Shown here piece after piece: positions 22,534-34,388 of a DNA stretch of 64,000 nt (position 1 is its first letter; each line of letters starts with the position of its first letter). The notes under the pieces were generated by a model that was given only the letters and a program-made list of their open reading frames with translations, was not told where the DNA came from and made no database searches. A program made the translations under genes and the position numbers. This DNA is from Thalassia testudinum (Eukaryota; Streptophyta; Magnoliopsida; Alismatales; Hydrocharitaceae), in assembly GCA_037157565.1 (NCBI GenBank), contig JAZHRO010000003.1:46079001-46143000 (forward strand), written 5' to 3'.

Positions 22534-24349
22534 TGATGAGAACACCATCATGAGTCCTATGTAGCTCATTTTGACCTAGAAAAGAGAAGAAAAGCTCCTA
22601 CATAACCTAGAGAAGGGCTTAATTCAAGGAATAACTGTTTGAGAAGAAAATAAGAAATAAAGGATAAAACTGTAATTTTACCATTGCAGTACATTAACGG
22701 GATTTCTCAGGGACTAAACATAGGTCAAATGATCTTAACAAGATAAAAAGTGAGTTGGTTCAATCAGAAATGGGTTTATGTATAATCTAAGAATTAAATG
22801 ACTTCTTGTAACCATAAAAGAGACTCACTTAATTCAACAAGGTTATGGTCAGGATAAAAATCAAATAAACCCTCTAAAATTTATGGAAAAATATGCCCTA
22901 GGGTTTAGAACCTTCAATTTGGCCTTTGGAACCTATTTCGACCTAAATAGGGGTCCTACCTAATTATTTGCCCTAATTTGGGTTTTTATGTAAAATATCT
23001 AGTCAAATGTGGTCAAACCTAAAATCCAACTTCACCATTGGATTCCTTAGGTCCAAATTAGGTTTGTACCAAAATTTGGATCTAAGGGGAGGTCACCTTG
23101 ACCTACTTTGCAAAAAAGTCCACCTAATTACATTTTAACCCCTAACTTTTGAAAACCATTACGTAGACCCCCCTATCTTCCTTTCCACTCTTTGCAATTA
23201 GGTCCCTCTATCATTATAGTGGAGGAGTCCTACTCCGGCAAGGATTTGAGGAGGATTTCTCCTTGATTCCTTAGAGATCCCCTCTCAGATTTGAAAGGGA
23301 GATTCTCTAAGGAATTCCCTATCATCTGAATGTGATCTCCAGCCTTGTTTGTCACCCAATCTCTCGTGCGAATGCTCGAGAGATTTGGGTCTCTCACACA
23401 ATCCTACTCCGGCAAGGATTCTTGTGCTTGGAAGCTTGCCTTCCAAGCACAAGGACCTCTGCCAGTACCTATAAAAGGATCCCCTATCCTTGCTGCTCAG
23501 ATTCAGCTTGGTTTGGTCGGAGAACAACCTCCAATTTCTTCTCTTCTCCTTCGGCAAGACATCCAGCAGGCTCCGGCAACATCTCCTCCCTCTTCTCGTC
23601 ACTCTGTCACAATACTAGTGGCAGAGTCTTCCCCGCCTTCGTCGTCCGCGCCACGCCATACCTGTGCATGCGCCAATACCTCTTCGTCGTCACCGTTCTC
23701 CCTCCACTGGAACCTTCGTCTTTCGCGGCGGCAGGTATGAGCCAGTTGCTCTCCTTATCCTTTTGTCCATTAACTCTCTTCCCTTCTCTCCTCTCTGTAT
23801 TTCCCCCTTCTTTATTTCTATTTTCAACCCCTCGACACCGTAGACCACGACCGTCTTCCTCATCTCTGGAAAACCATCGACAAGGTGTCTCCATCACCTC
23901 CACACACCCATCCACCTCGCCATACCCCTCAGAACCTCCGCCACCATCCATTGAGCACTTTCCCCATCTCCATCGACCGCCATCACCTCCACACTCGGTC
24001 CCCTACCACACCCATCATCACGGCCATAGACTACCTAGGCACGCACGCCTAGGCTGCCCTGCGGCCAGCCACCTACTGCAGCACCTTCGCTGTGCCACGG
24101 TGAAGCTTCCTATGCGGTTTAATGAGACCGCAAGGTCGTATTATTTGAGAGTAGGATCGAGCCTCCGCCGCCATTAGCGTCAGCATGAAGCTTGCTCACA
24201 AGCTTCAACCCAGGTGTCGCGCTCTAGGTTCCCAGGTCCAGGTGATGCGGAATCACCTCGCACACACATCTAGCCAGGGAGTGGCTTTGAGAGAGCATCA
24301 CAGCCGTGGCAATTAGGCAGAGCACCTCTTGTGGGTGCAAGCGAAGTGG

Positions 24350-24402
24350 GTGGGACTTTTAGTCCCACCTGGGAAAGTTTAGAGCGCATTAAGTGATATA
24401 AG
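24350..24402 (+). promoter_or_regulatory. snRNA-type promoter module, copy 3
   Basis: GTCCCACCTGG (24362-24372; last C of the USE changed to G) is followed by GATATA at 24395-24400, about 23 bp later. Confidence 0.4.
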
Positions 24403-24425
24403 TTGAATTTGTGCTATCGGCTGAT

Positions 24426-24662
24426 TGCCTCCGATCACGAGGTGAGGTCCCCTTGCCCACATGCCCGCCTCGTTCACCCTCACTCCTCCGCGGACCTGGC
24501 TTGCCTGACCTGTTTACCGTGCACTCCTCAGACACCACCCACGCTGGTGCGCTTGGACCCAGGTGCGCTTGACCCAACCCGAATACCCAATTGGCTCTGG
24601 GAGAGCGAACCTAAGAGAGAAAAGAGAGATAGCGTATGCGAAGGAGGGTAGGGGTAGGTTTT
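24426..24662 (+). ncRNA. Candidate Pol III transcript encoded in the LTR, copy 3
   Basis: About 237 nt to the first TTTT (24659-24662). The hairpin at 24530-24552 keeps five of seven pairs. Confidence 0.27.
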
Positions 24663-25115
24663 GCACTTGTGTGCAGGGAAAGGAAGAAGGGAGAGGAAGC
24701 TGCATCCATAGAGAAGAAGAAGCAAAGGGTTGAAGGCAAAAGCTGAAGAAGCTAAGGAAGAAAAGGCAAAGGTGGCAGAAGAAAAGAAGGAAGGAGAAGA
24801 TGCGGCCAAGCAGAGAAGGAAGGAGAAGGCACTGTAGCAGAGAGGGTGCAGCTGAAGAAAAGGCAAAGGCAAAGCTAAGGCAAGAAAGAAAGAAGAAGGA
24901 AGGAAAATCAAAGAAGAAAAGAAAGAGAAGCTGAGGCAAGCACGTAGAGGAAAGGAAGAAAAAGAAGAAAGAGGAAAGCTAAGGAAAGAAGAGAAGCCAA
25001 GAAGGAGAAAGAACAGAAGAAGAAGAAGGAAGCCATTGACCAAAGCCAAAAGAAAGAAGAAGGAAAGAAAGGCAGAGTAAGAGGAAGCTGAAGAATAAGT
25101 CAAAGAGAAGAAGAA
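24660..25115 (+). repeat. Purine-rich GAA/GAG tract in LTR
   Basis: About 450 bp of nearly uninterrupted purines on the plus strand. Leu/Phe/Ser-rich minus-strand ORFs here are shadows. Confidence 0.8.
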
Positions 25116-25388
25116 TCAAACTTTTTATCCTCTTCCTCTCAATTTCTCTTTTATTTCTACATTTTATTCATAAAACTTTTGCATTATATTTTGAATTAGA
25201 TTTTGAGTAACTTTAAGTGTTCAAATTACATTTATTGAGATTAGTGAACAAATTCCATTTGTTCCCTGTGTTCGACCTCGGACTTAATATTCGAGAAATA
25301 AAAATTCTCATTTGTTTACAAGGCGATTTCAACTATACTTTGACGCAGTATTTATTCTTTATAAATTGATCTCACCTTTTGTTAAACA

Positions 25389-26691
25389 ACTGCCATCGAC
25401 ATGAAGGCTTGATCTTGACTTCCCACAATCCAAAGGTAACTTCTCATCTTTGGGACCAAGAAAAATGGTGATGTGTTAAAAAAAATCCCTCTCATTTGTG
25501 TGTCGAAGAAAAACACCACCATTAAGTCTTCAACCCGTTAACTTTGAAAAGATCACTTTCTAGATTTGGGTTGTGGACATGATTCAAGGACCCTAAACAC
25601 CTCTAAAAATTTTGAAAAAAATCTTAGAGGTGATCCTTCCAGTAGGAGAACTTGCCTTCAAATTTCAGAGCCACACTCCTTGTGGTTTGGCCATGAGAAA
25701 TTCACTACTAGAAGTGCGCAAGGTTGTCCTAAGTTCTGCAAATCTATAGCGTGTTCTTACTGCTGCAAACTCCACGCAGCTTGGATTTGTGAGAGATTTA
25801 TATTTATGAAAAGATCTTGAAATTTTCTACACTTCTTCTGCGGATCATTTTTGCATTTGAAGTTGATTAGTTCTTGTTCTGATCAAAATCTTAAACTTGC
25901 GCACTAATTTAGAAGTTCTGGACAGATTGACCCCCTCTTGAAAAAATGTGAATTTGGGTAGTCTATTGTCCTCAAAAAATTCCAAAATTAATTTTTTTGA
26001 AAAGATCATTTGATTTTGGTTAGGATAGGGTTATTTCTTATTTTGATTGGACCCTTCTTGACAAAAATCGCAAAAAAAAAAAAGATTATTGAGTAGAAGC
26101 TGCACACCCTAGGATCTTCCACACTAGGGAGTTTTTAACTTTATACCCACACAAAATGCCTTAAAGAAAATCAATCTTTACCAACCTTGTGACTATACAT
26201 TTGTGCCTTGTTTGAATGCATAAGCAAGTGAAATTTTTAAAATCCATTAAAGCAAGATTCAAACCCTAAAAATCACACATCTCAATCTTGCTTGCTAAAG
26301 AACACTTGTTTCAGCATTGGGTCCTTGCACCCAATTATGCAGACATGATCCAGATAGGACCAATGTAAGTTCTAGAAGTGTGATTGGGTTTGTAAGTGCT
26401 TGGCCTTAATTTCCATTGTGGAATCCAATGTCTTGGTTGCGGTGAAGTGTCAAACGACCGCGGTTGTAGGGTACAAAGGAATCGGCGATGCAAGCTAAAG
26501 GAAGAACCTTCCCTTCAATCCCCTCGTAATCAACCTGGTCGGATTAACTTTGGGGAAAGAGGTTTAAGTGCTTGTAGATTTGATCACTCTCTTCAGGACT
26601 TCGAGGTCATCTAGGTCTACGCTGAAGGACCTAGTTTTGCATGTTTGATTGTACACACTTATTTCGCTCATCCCTCTACTTCTTCCAAACA
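25389..26691 (+). other. Leader region of non-autonomous Athila-type element A3
   Basis: No ORF is supported. The segment 26240-26320 (AAGCAAGATTCAAACCCTAA and flanks) and the segment 26430-26560 (CAAACGACCGCGGTTGTAGG and flanks) match the leader of F on the opposite strand (about 50040-50110 and 50330-50390), which identifies this as the same kind of 5' untranslated leader. The first kilobase is AT-rich and not otherwise recognisable. TGCCATCGACATGAAGG at 25391-25407 could be a decayed tRNA-Asp primer site. No subfamily-II 5' LTR precedes it. Confidence 0.6.
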
Positions 26692-27605
26692 ATGGATTTC
26701 AATGCCTATCCTTCATTTCCAAACTATCTCCACCATGATTTGTATGCTAACCCAAGTGGGCTGTATCCACAGTTTACTTGAGATAACCAACCACCTAGTC
26801 GGGGACTTAATCCATGACCTGAGTACCCAAAATACCTCCCTTATCCCAACTATCCCAATTTTACTCAACATGCATCAACTTCCTATTGGGATATTTCCAA
26901 CCCACCCACTCAGGGGTATGATTCAAACCTTGAGGATCCTTACCTTGATTCTCCTTTTGATGGCTCTTCTTTTAGGTCCCACCCACCCACTAATTAGTTT
27001 GATAGGACCTACACTCTAGGAGAACACCAAGACCCCTACCCTTCCTAGGACCATAACCAAGATAGGTCATCTGAATTCAAGGATCTCTTCTACTTTACCT
27101 ATGGATTGGAAGGGATTCTAGAAAAGTGGAAATCAAAGGATGATCATAAACCTAGGCAAATCAAGAATGATCAAACTTTGATTTGGATCCCTGATGAAGA
27201 ATCCTACTGGGAGGACGACTTAGAACCTCAATTATTCTGGAGTAGGACAAAACATAAAATGGTTTCTCTTGAAGAATTGGACCCTGAAAATGATAGAATA
27301 GAGGACCCACCCAAGAGCTTAAACCCCAGTACGGATTCTAGTACACATCCTCAACCACACTCTCCTAACCTTGATTTGAATGCTAAGGAGGAAATCCAAG
27401 GGAAACCTGATGACACTCTATCAATTCTTGATAACCTTCAGTTGGAGTTACATAGACAGAATCAAGAATTTATTAAGGGGCAACAACCCATAACTGATAT
27501 GTTCCAACAAATGGAGGAAGAGGGCTAAAGAAAACTGTTGCAAGCAACTCCATTTACAGAATTCATGAAGCAAGGCCCTATAGTGATCAATTTGACTACA
27601 CCTAG
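26692..27605 (+). pseudogene. Acidic protein ORF of A3, 5' part
   Basis: ATG 26692 opens a Tyr/Pro-rich N-terminus (MDFNAYPSFPNYLHHDLY) like that of F (NPSTYFTHSRSFPPVVNYPQ). One frame runs to the solo-LTR insertion at 27606 but holds stops near 26778, 26814, 26995 and 27048, and TAA at 27526. The middle is acidic with a heptad-like stretch (LSILDNLQLELHRQNQEF). There is no gag or pol similarity. The ORF resumes after the inserted LTR at 30310. Confidence 0.65.
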
Positions 27606-30304
27606 TGTTATGAACACGTGCCCCAGACGTATTTTAAGACGTCTGGGAGGTGGGCCAGACGTTGGACCAAACATCTGGAATCACTTCCAGACGTCGTATC
27701 AGACATCTGGGATTGTTGCCAGACGTCTGGAAATCTGTTATCTTTGACACGCGCGGGTCGTCTGCGAGCCTGAGCGCGTAGACTCGCATATTCGCTTATT
27801 CCTTCCTCCTGTGGCTGCAGATTCCCCTGCCGCGCTCCTTCTCTCTCCTCCTCGCGCGGCCTTAAAAGGCCACACGCTCTTCCGTCACCACCGCCTCCTT
27901 CCTCTTCTCCTTCAGCCAGTGAGCGCGAGAGCGAGCGCGAGGTTGCAGCGGCAGCGGCGGCCGCAGTGAGCGTGGAGGAGGTGCTGCGTGTGAGAGCGGC
28001 GCTCAGCCGTGAGGGCGAGCTCGCTGGGGCTGCCAGGGCCGACCGGCAGGGAGCGCAGCAGGCGCGGGGCGACGCGGGGGGGGACTGCTGCGGTCCGAGC
28101 AGCAGGCGCACGAGGTGCGATGAGGCGCGGCGTCGCGAGCGGAGGGCGAGTCGCGCCCTGATTCTGGAAACATTTCCAGAATCAGACGTCTGGGCTGATA
28201 GCCAGACGGCGGGGGCGACGTCTGGAAGACCATCCAGACGTCTGAAAGGTGAGTTCTTCCGTCTTCTTCCTTCCTGTCGACTGACTGTACTGAGAGAGAG
28301 AGTTGGGTGCGCGCAGGCTCGGTGATTCGCCATCCAACGCGAATCAGACGTCTGGCTGTAGTACCAGACGGCGGGAGCGACCTCCAGACGTCCGGGGTGA
28401 CCATCGGATGTCTGGGAACTAGGCCAGAAGTCCTCGCAGGCTTCTGGACGTCTGAGAAACCACGCAGAACAAGGTAATTCTCTGATCCACTTGTTAAGAC
28501 GTCTGGAAGAAGTTCCAGACGTCTGATTTTGCACAGTGTTGTCATTTTCGACCCGTTGAGGGCCCGTTCGGGTTCCGTTTTCTGCGTTTCGAGTTGCGTT
28601 CTTTCCGGAATTAAATCCTCTACCTGTCTACAGTAGCTATACACTGTTTTGAGACACTCCTTGTGTTTGATCCTTGTGATAGGACCTCTTTCCGTTGCAG
28701 TCTTGGGGGTCGCGGAGGCACGCGGGATTCCCGATCACGCCCCCATTACTCCCGTCGTACCTGGTAGAGTGGCTTTAAGTATAATCTGTTAAATTATGAA
28801 ACCATAAATAGAACCTAGGACATTGCATGAATCCTAGGAATGAGAAATAGATTGAATGGTAGATCTTAGGGTGTTGCATGAATCCTAGGGCTGGAAAACT
28901 AGATTGTATGATAGATCCTAGGATATGGCATGAATCCTAGGACGGGAAAACTAATGGAATGTATGAATACTGCAGTCTTGGAAAATGTGGAAAGGAAACA
29001 ATAGCTGCCTGTGAATTGAATTAACAGCTGCCTGTTATGAATAAATGAACATGATTAAGAATATGGGATGTATGAACGTGAAACTGGAAAGGTGAAACCG
29101 GAATGCGTTGAGTTAAAGAGCTGGAACCCTACGGGGATTTAGGAGTAGAACTCCTGGAAAGTGAATGGAATAGAATTGGGGAAGTGAGCTGGCCCTTGAG
29201 TACGGAGTACTAAGGAGAGCGACTGTCCCCCTGCTTAGTGCAGAGCGGAGCCAGCCGCCCCAGGAACCCGGGTTAGGACTGGCCACTCTGTACCGACTTG
29301 CTGGCCCTCGTGTATGTAGTACTGAGGAGAGCTACTAGTGTAGGGAGGTACTAGCTACCCCACGGGCCCCGGGGTTCTACTAACCTCCCACACCGACTTG
29401 TTAGGCCCGCTGGGGCAAACCAGGGTAGTCAGGCGAGGGTGCGTGGACTATGGAGGGGCAAGGCCCCTGTTTGGTTACTGTGGAGGGGTTGGACCCCTTT
29501 TATTGAGAGGGCTCTGCCCTGTACTGGTTTCGTGCTATGCTTTGGGCGCACCCGTTAACGGAAACGACTGACCGCATGCCAGTGCGGGTTAGCTACCCGT
29601 GTGTTTACCGCGCGTGCCGTAGTCATCGTTACGTCTGTCAGTGACCTTGGGGTGGCTGACTGAGAGTAGGATCACCACGGGGGACTCTCCCGGCCAGGAG
29701 AGCACCACGTGCTACTTCTACTGTTCAGAAAAGACTGCAATCAAGATCGTTCCCACGAGGAACATTCGAGATCAAGTGAAGGATTTGAGAAATAGATAAA
29801 TTGTGAAACAATAGAAAGACGTAAATAAAGGAAGAAAGAAAATTTAAAACAGCTACTATACACTTTACTGTTTCTTTAGTTTAGCTGCCACTCTACTCAG
29901 CGTTTTGCTGACGTGTTACACTCGTTACCTTTCAAGACTAGGTGTTGAGCAGCCAGGGTTAGCGGCTGCAGAGGACGCTGGGCCGAGTAGGGTCCAGTAG
30001 AGTTACCACTGTTCTCTTGTACCTCTTTTTGTTCCGTTATAGTGAGTAGTTCTTGTTTCCGCTGTACTTTTTTTACCTGCAGTTTATATTATGTTATGAA
30101 TGTTGTTCTACTGTTGTGGTGGTATATACTGTAGTGGTTTCTTTCCTTACTGCTGTATTTCCTTACTGTTAGTTATATTCATGTTGAATGTGGTTTATTT
30201 TACTGCTCTTTTGGTTACTTCCTCATTGGACGACTAGGTCATGGGATTAGTCGAGTCGGTCCGATTCTCGTGTCTCGTAGGGACTTGGGAATCGGGCCGT
30301 TACA
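27606..30304 (+). mobile_element. Tekay solo LTR (2699 bp) inside the A3 ORF
   Basis: It begins TGTTATGAACACGTG and ends CGTTACA, with the perfect target duplication CCTAG at 27601-27605 and 30305-30309. It matches the Tekay 3' LTR at 11826-16967 along its length and lacks the 2.4-kb insertion found there. A solo LTR arises by recombination between the two LTRs of a full element. Confidence 0.97.
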
Positions 30305-30309
30305 CCTAG

Positions 30310-31080
30310 TTGCCCAAAATTGGTTCAGTCCACCATTGATACTCCCCAGGAGTTGGACAACTCCATAGAAAATGTCATTAAGGATTCCTCATAATATGAT
30401 TTGGGGAGAGTTGAGGACAAACATCAGGAGGAAACTGAGAATTTGGGGGACGTGTCTTTGAATCCAAATCTAATCTTTCCAAGGAAAGTGATTTGGTGGA
30501 AGCGACATCCAAAATTGAAGATGGGGAGTGGGATTACAATTCCAAAATAATCGATTTTGAATCATTTGAAACCCCCATCACAAGTTTAGAGGAGGGCCAA
30601 GGGAAAGAATCTGAGCTAGAGGATGAAATTAGCCCTACCTCTAATACAACCTTGAAAATTGAATCTGATATGAAAGAAGTTGAAGATAATATTCTTGGGG
30701 TCATGGAATGGGAGGGAATAAGTCATGAAACTCTAGTTGAAGAAGGGATGGATTTTTATTTAGAGAGTGACCTCATGCTTAGGGCCTATTCTGAAACTCT
30801 TGATTTTGTTACATGCCCTATCAGAATTGAAATCCCGCAACTCGAAGGCACTAGAATTGATATACCTTTAAGGGATTACAATTTTAAAGGGACACAAGTT
30901 GATTACAAAACGCACATCTTTAGTGTCCGACATTTTAGATTAAGGTTGCACTCGTCCAAATCAACTTCTCTGCATGCTCGCAGGCTGAGAGGAACAGACA
31001 TGGGCATGCATGTTACACCAGTTGCAGAGTTCTCGTCCCTTAGGGATGGGACTCCACCACAACCTAGTTTACATCTGTGA
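30310..31080 (+). pseudogene. Acidic protein ORF of A3, 3' part
   Basis: Translation resumes in frame with the 5' part (CPKLVQSTIDTPQELDNS), meets a TAA near 30391 and shifts frame near 30450. The region 30493-31080 is then open for 195 codons. ILGVMEWEG and HIFSVRHFRLRLHSSKS correspond to IQEVMEFDM and LQFSVTRHFGLGLHPHKS in F. A GMGLHHNLVYIC segment in another frame near 31050 matches GVGLHHNLVHIC in F, so a further frameshift lies close to 31030. Confidence 0.65.
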
Positions 31081-32529
31081 ACTTCAAACTCTGGGTCTGG
31101 CTAATTTTGTTTTCACCTTCTTGACTAAGGCCATTCTTGTTCGTGCACTATGCCCAGCTAAAGGCACTAAACTTAGAGATTCCTGGGAGAAAACCCAAAG
31201 GATTCAAGCTGACTAGATTCACGATTACAACTCAGGTGATTTCTTTCCTTACTCCCTTGCATACATTTATTTTTCCAATGAGGACATTATCCAACTTAGG
31301 AATGGGGGGGTGGTAATTCATAGGATCTGAGTACAAAATTGTTAGCTTGAACTAATTTTATTTCTTTTTATCAAAAGAAAAAAAATTTAAAATTAGGAAA
31401 AGAAAACTTAGGTATTAGAAGCTTGTCGACTTTAGGAAATGATACGTTAGGGACCTAATCCGTTAGACCCTTTAGGTCTTCGGACTTAATTAGTCCAGGT
31501 GTCCACTAAAATGTGAACTTGATCTCGAGTCCTCACCACCTTAATTTATTTTAATCTGGTCAATAAAGTAGAGTGATAAGTATACGACTTATCAACCTAT
31601 CCTCTGATTTGGGGGGATTTTTAGTCTAAGCATCTACACAAGTTTTGCATTGACTTACTCATCGGCGGTTCTAACGGAAATTGGGTAGCTAATGAGCCTT
31701 CTAGGGTGGTATGGCTAGCAAGTTGTCGTGGGTAACAGCCTATTGGCAGGTTGTCTAGATCCCAGCCACAGAACCATTCTCTTTCACTGCTGCCTTTAGA
31801 TAAATCTTAGATCAAGAAAGCCACCTACTTAAAAAAAAAAAGAAAAGGAGAAAAGAAAAAAAAAGAAATAAGCCACACTTTACCACACGAGTATGGATGA
31901 CAAGTTGTCGTGGGTAACAACCCATTGGTAGGTTATCAAGATCCCAGCTCATAAAATGCACAAGAATTCCAAAACACTTAAGGAAGAAGTGGGGAAGTAG
32001 CATAATCCGAGGAGATATACACTGAGTTCGCCCTTGTGTTGACCCCATAAAAATAAAAAGTAGGGAGAAAGCTATCGGTCAGATAGATACACCTTTAGGC
32101 AACATTTTTTTCTTTCGGGTCACCTAGGGGCATAGAAACATGAAGTTCATTTTAATTAACGTTAAGTGAGTCTATCACTTTCACAATAAGATGCTTAGTA
32201 CTAAGAATCCTTTTCGAGTCTTTGGTGGATTGGGTAGCCATAAAAAGTTACCCCAAAATCCTTAACACCAAAAATCCAAAAAAAAAAAGAAAAGATGAAA
32301 AAGAAAAAATATATATTTGCTTCTATATAGAATAAGGCGAGGACTTGGGCAGTCTGCATTTTGGCAGGCAACCCGGGCACTGTTGAGTCTCTGCGAGTTA
32401 GGTTCTTAGTAGAAACCTCCTCCAGTTGACAAGCAACTTCTACCTAAGTAATCAATTCCTAGTTTTATTTTGCAAATAGCATTTAGGTTAAACCTTACTA
32501 GAGACTAGCAAGGGGTGGGTATGGGGGTA
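31081..32529 (+). other. Non-coding 3' region of A3
   Basis: It holds the post-ORF block GCTAAAGGCACTAAACTTAG near 31156, CAATGAGGACATT with TTAGGAATGGGGGGG at 31277-31311, two 60-bp repeats (31708-31775 and 31890-31950, sharing AAGTTGTCGTGGGTAACA), an A-rich stretch and the terminal tract GGGTATGGGGGTA at 32517-32529. The region matches the reverse complement of 46842-48080 in F, placing A3 and F in one subfamily. Confidence 0.72.
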
Positions 32530-33093
32530 TGATGACTCTACAATTACAAGTGTTAATAACATTAATTAGAGTCAATTTTGAGGGTACTTGTGTGATAAAG
32601 TCAGATTATAATGGGATTGGGAGCATTGCATGCATATTGCATGATCTTTACATTTTAATCACTTAGAATCAATGTTTAATGACCATGTGCACAAGTCCAT
32701 TTTGAAACAGGTCTCAGATGAGCGATTGCATTGTACGGATGGATTTGGATCATCGAACGGAGTCCAACGGACTCGAAATCACTTCGATTCGACCTCTGTA
32801 GCTCCCACAACAAGCTTGAGAAAGATCAATGGCCAGGGGCAATGTGACATTCTTACGAGCCTCGGATGAAAAATCTGATCGTACGGATGGATCCAGAGTG
32901 ACGATCGCAGTCCAGCAACGCGGGAATCATCATGATCCGAGTATCGTGGCATCTCCTACAACAGTAAGAAGATGGACAGTCCAGATGGCACCATGTGGCA
33001 CCATTGAGGCCGCCCAACACTAACCATGAGTGCCCAGCACTGGCTCCTCTTCATCCTCATCATCAAATCTCGACCGTTGGATCAAGATTCAAT
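32530..33093 (+). repeat. Subfamily-II Athila LTR, left part (continues at 57069)
   Basis: The LTR begins TGATGACTCTAC directly after a polypurine tract and aligns with 41181-41650 and 53328-53700. It is cut at 33093 by the SIRE insertion. The 5 bp before the cut, TCAAT, pair with CCAAC at 57069-57073 as a target duplication carrying two C/T changes. Joined, the LTR is about 1.41 kb. Because a gag-pol leader follows its far end, it may serve both A3 (as 3' LTR) and D (as 5' LTR). Confidence 0.82.
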
Positions 33094-34078
33094 TGAGGGT
33101 TGGAGAATATCCTGTGGATCACAACGAAATATTAGAGGGGAGGGGTGAATAGTATTGCTTTAAAAAATATGAATCCGAATAAAAAATAAGATAACAGAGA
33201 TTCATGCACAGAGTACACTTGATTTATAGTGGAAACCCAATCCACGTAAAAACCACTATCTAAGCCTCCCAGCTTAGGATTTTTTCAACTAGTATAGGCT
33301 ACTCAATCTACTATTCACACCACTTGAACGAGGGTGGCACAACCTCTTACAAACCCTTCTCTTTTATCCTAAAGAAAAGTAAAAACAACAACCACGGATC
33401 TTCCAAACATGCTTGGGATCCGTAAATCAAAACAATAAATTAGTATAACAAGAATATGAATTCTATGAAACCTTAATAAATGATCAAACCAATTTTTCGT
33501 AGAGGTTTGAGGCGTCGTGCTTTCAAAGAACGTGAAGAACGGGGCGTGAAAGCCTTTTGCAATAAGCACGAGAAAATCTATTTTTGAATGGTGTTTCTCT
33601 TAAATGTTGTGTAGGAATGGGCTGCACGCGACTTCTATTTATTCCAAAAAAATTTGCTTGAATAGGAAACAAAATTGGCCAATCAATTAAGGTTAATTGG
33701 TCGATCAAAAAATACTTTGGTCGATCAACTAAGGATGTTGGTCGATCAAGAGGATTTTTCTCAACTTCCTAAAATGAACTGTTTTGATTTGTCAAATAAG
33801 TAGGTTGGTCGATCAAAGTGTTTTGGTCGATCAATTAATAAGTTTGGTCGATCAATAACCCTAAAATTAGGTTTTGAAATGATACGTGAAAAAAATCATT
33901 TTTGAGTTTTATTTAAGGTTTCTTACGATAAAGTCCTAGACTCAAATAAAGGAAAAGGACGCACATCAGCAACTATCTGAACTTGTGTCTTGAACAGAGG
34001 CTTCAATCGAAGATAGTTTTGAAATGTCAGTCTTAGTAATAAACATAATTTTGGTGCATCAAAACAGAGGTGCTTACA
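33094..34078 (-). repeat. 3' LTR of the SIRE element (985 bp)
   Basis: Reading plus strand, it runs TGAGGGTTGG to GTGCTTACA and pairs with 54969-57068 (about 978 bp once the inserted solo LTR is removed). I count roughly 34 differences in the first 370 bp. It contains about six TTGGTCGATCAA motifs near 33670-33860. Confidence 0.93.
33670..33865. repeat. TTGGTCGATCAA motif cluster in SIRE LTR
   Basis: Six or so near-copies of a 12-bp near-palindrome (consensus TTGRTCGAYCAA). The motif recurs at 35855-35935, 36125-36320, 36545-36775 and 56680-56850, all within the same element. Confidence 0.75.
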
Positions 34079-34155
34079 ATCTCTCCATTTTTGATGACAA
34101 CAAAATTATAATTATGAATTAAAAATAACTTTGCATAATATCTCCCCCTTTTTGT
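34079..34155 (-). promoter_or_regulatory. SIRE polypurine tracts
   Basis: On the minus strand AAAAATGGAGAGAT abuts the LTR start TGTAAGCACC at 34078. A second, longer tract, AAAAAGGGGGAGA, lies at about 34142-34154. Confidence 0.7.
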
Positions 34156-34388
34156 TTCAGCAAAAAGTAAACGTGCTACTGGTTACTTTACAATTAACTC
34201 CCCCTTAAACAAATAATATAAGCATCAATACAAGATCATGCATTGAGAGATATAACGAGATAAAACTGAATGAGATAATATTCATGCAACATCATAGCAA
34301 AATGTCTAGAAAAAAAATAGCATATAAAAGAGTCTAGAAGATAAACTGATACATGACAAAAATAAACTAAAACAAACAAATATGACAC

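Larger units (their letters stand above)
16968..25388 (+). mobile_element. Non-autonomous Athila-type element A2 (subfamily I)
   Basis: It consists of a 5'-truncated LTR (16968-19204), a short internal region with a broken acidic ORF and no gag or pol, a 3' non-coding module like that of A1, and a full 3' LTR (22534-25388). LTR and 3' module similarity to A1 make A1-type elements the likely source of its replication proteins. The first part of the 5' LTR was lost with the left end of the Tekay insertion. Confidence 0.82.
22534..25388 (+). repeat. Full-length subfamily-I LTR (2855 bp): 3' LTR of A2
   Basis: The LTR starts TGATGAGAACACC after a polypurine tract and ends TTAAACA. It is the only complete subfamily-I LTR here and serves as the reference for the others. 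It is followed directly by leader-like sequence of A3, with a possible eroded primer site at 25391-25407, so it may also act as a 5' LTR. Confidence 0.88.

Noticed and set aside
25389..26691. Host genic or promoter sequence between two elements
   Set aside because: The right-hand part matches the leader of F, so the stretch is better read as element leader.
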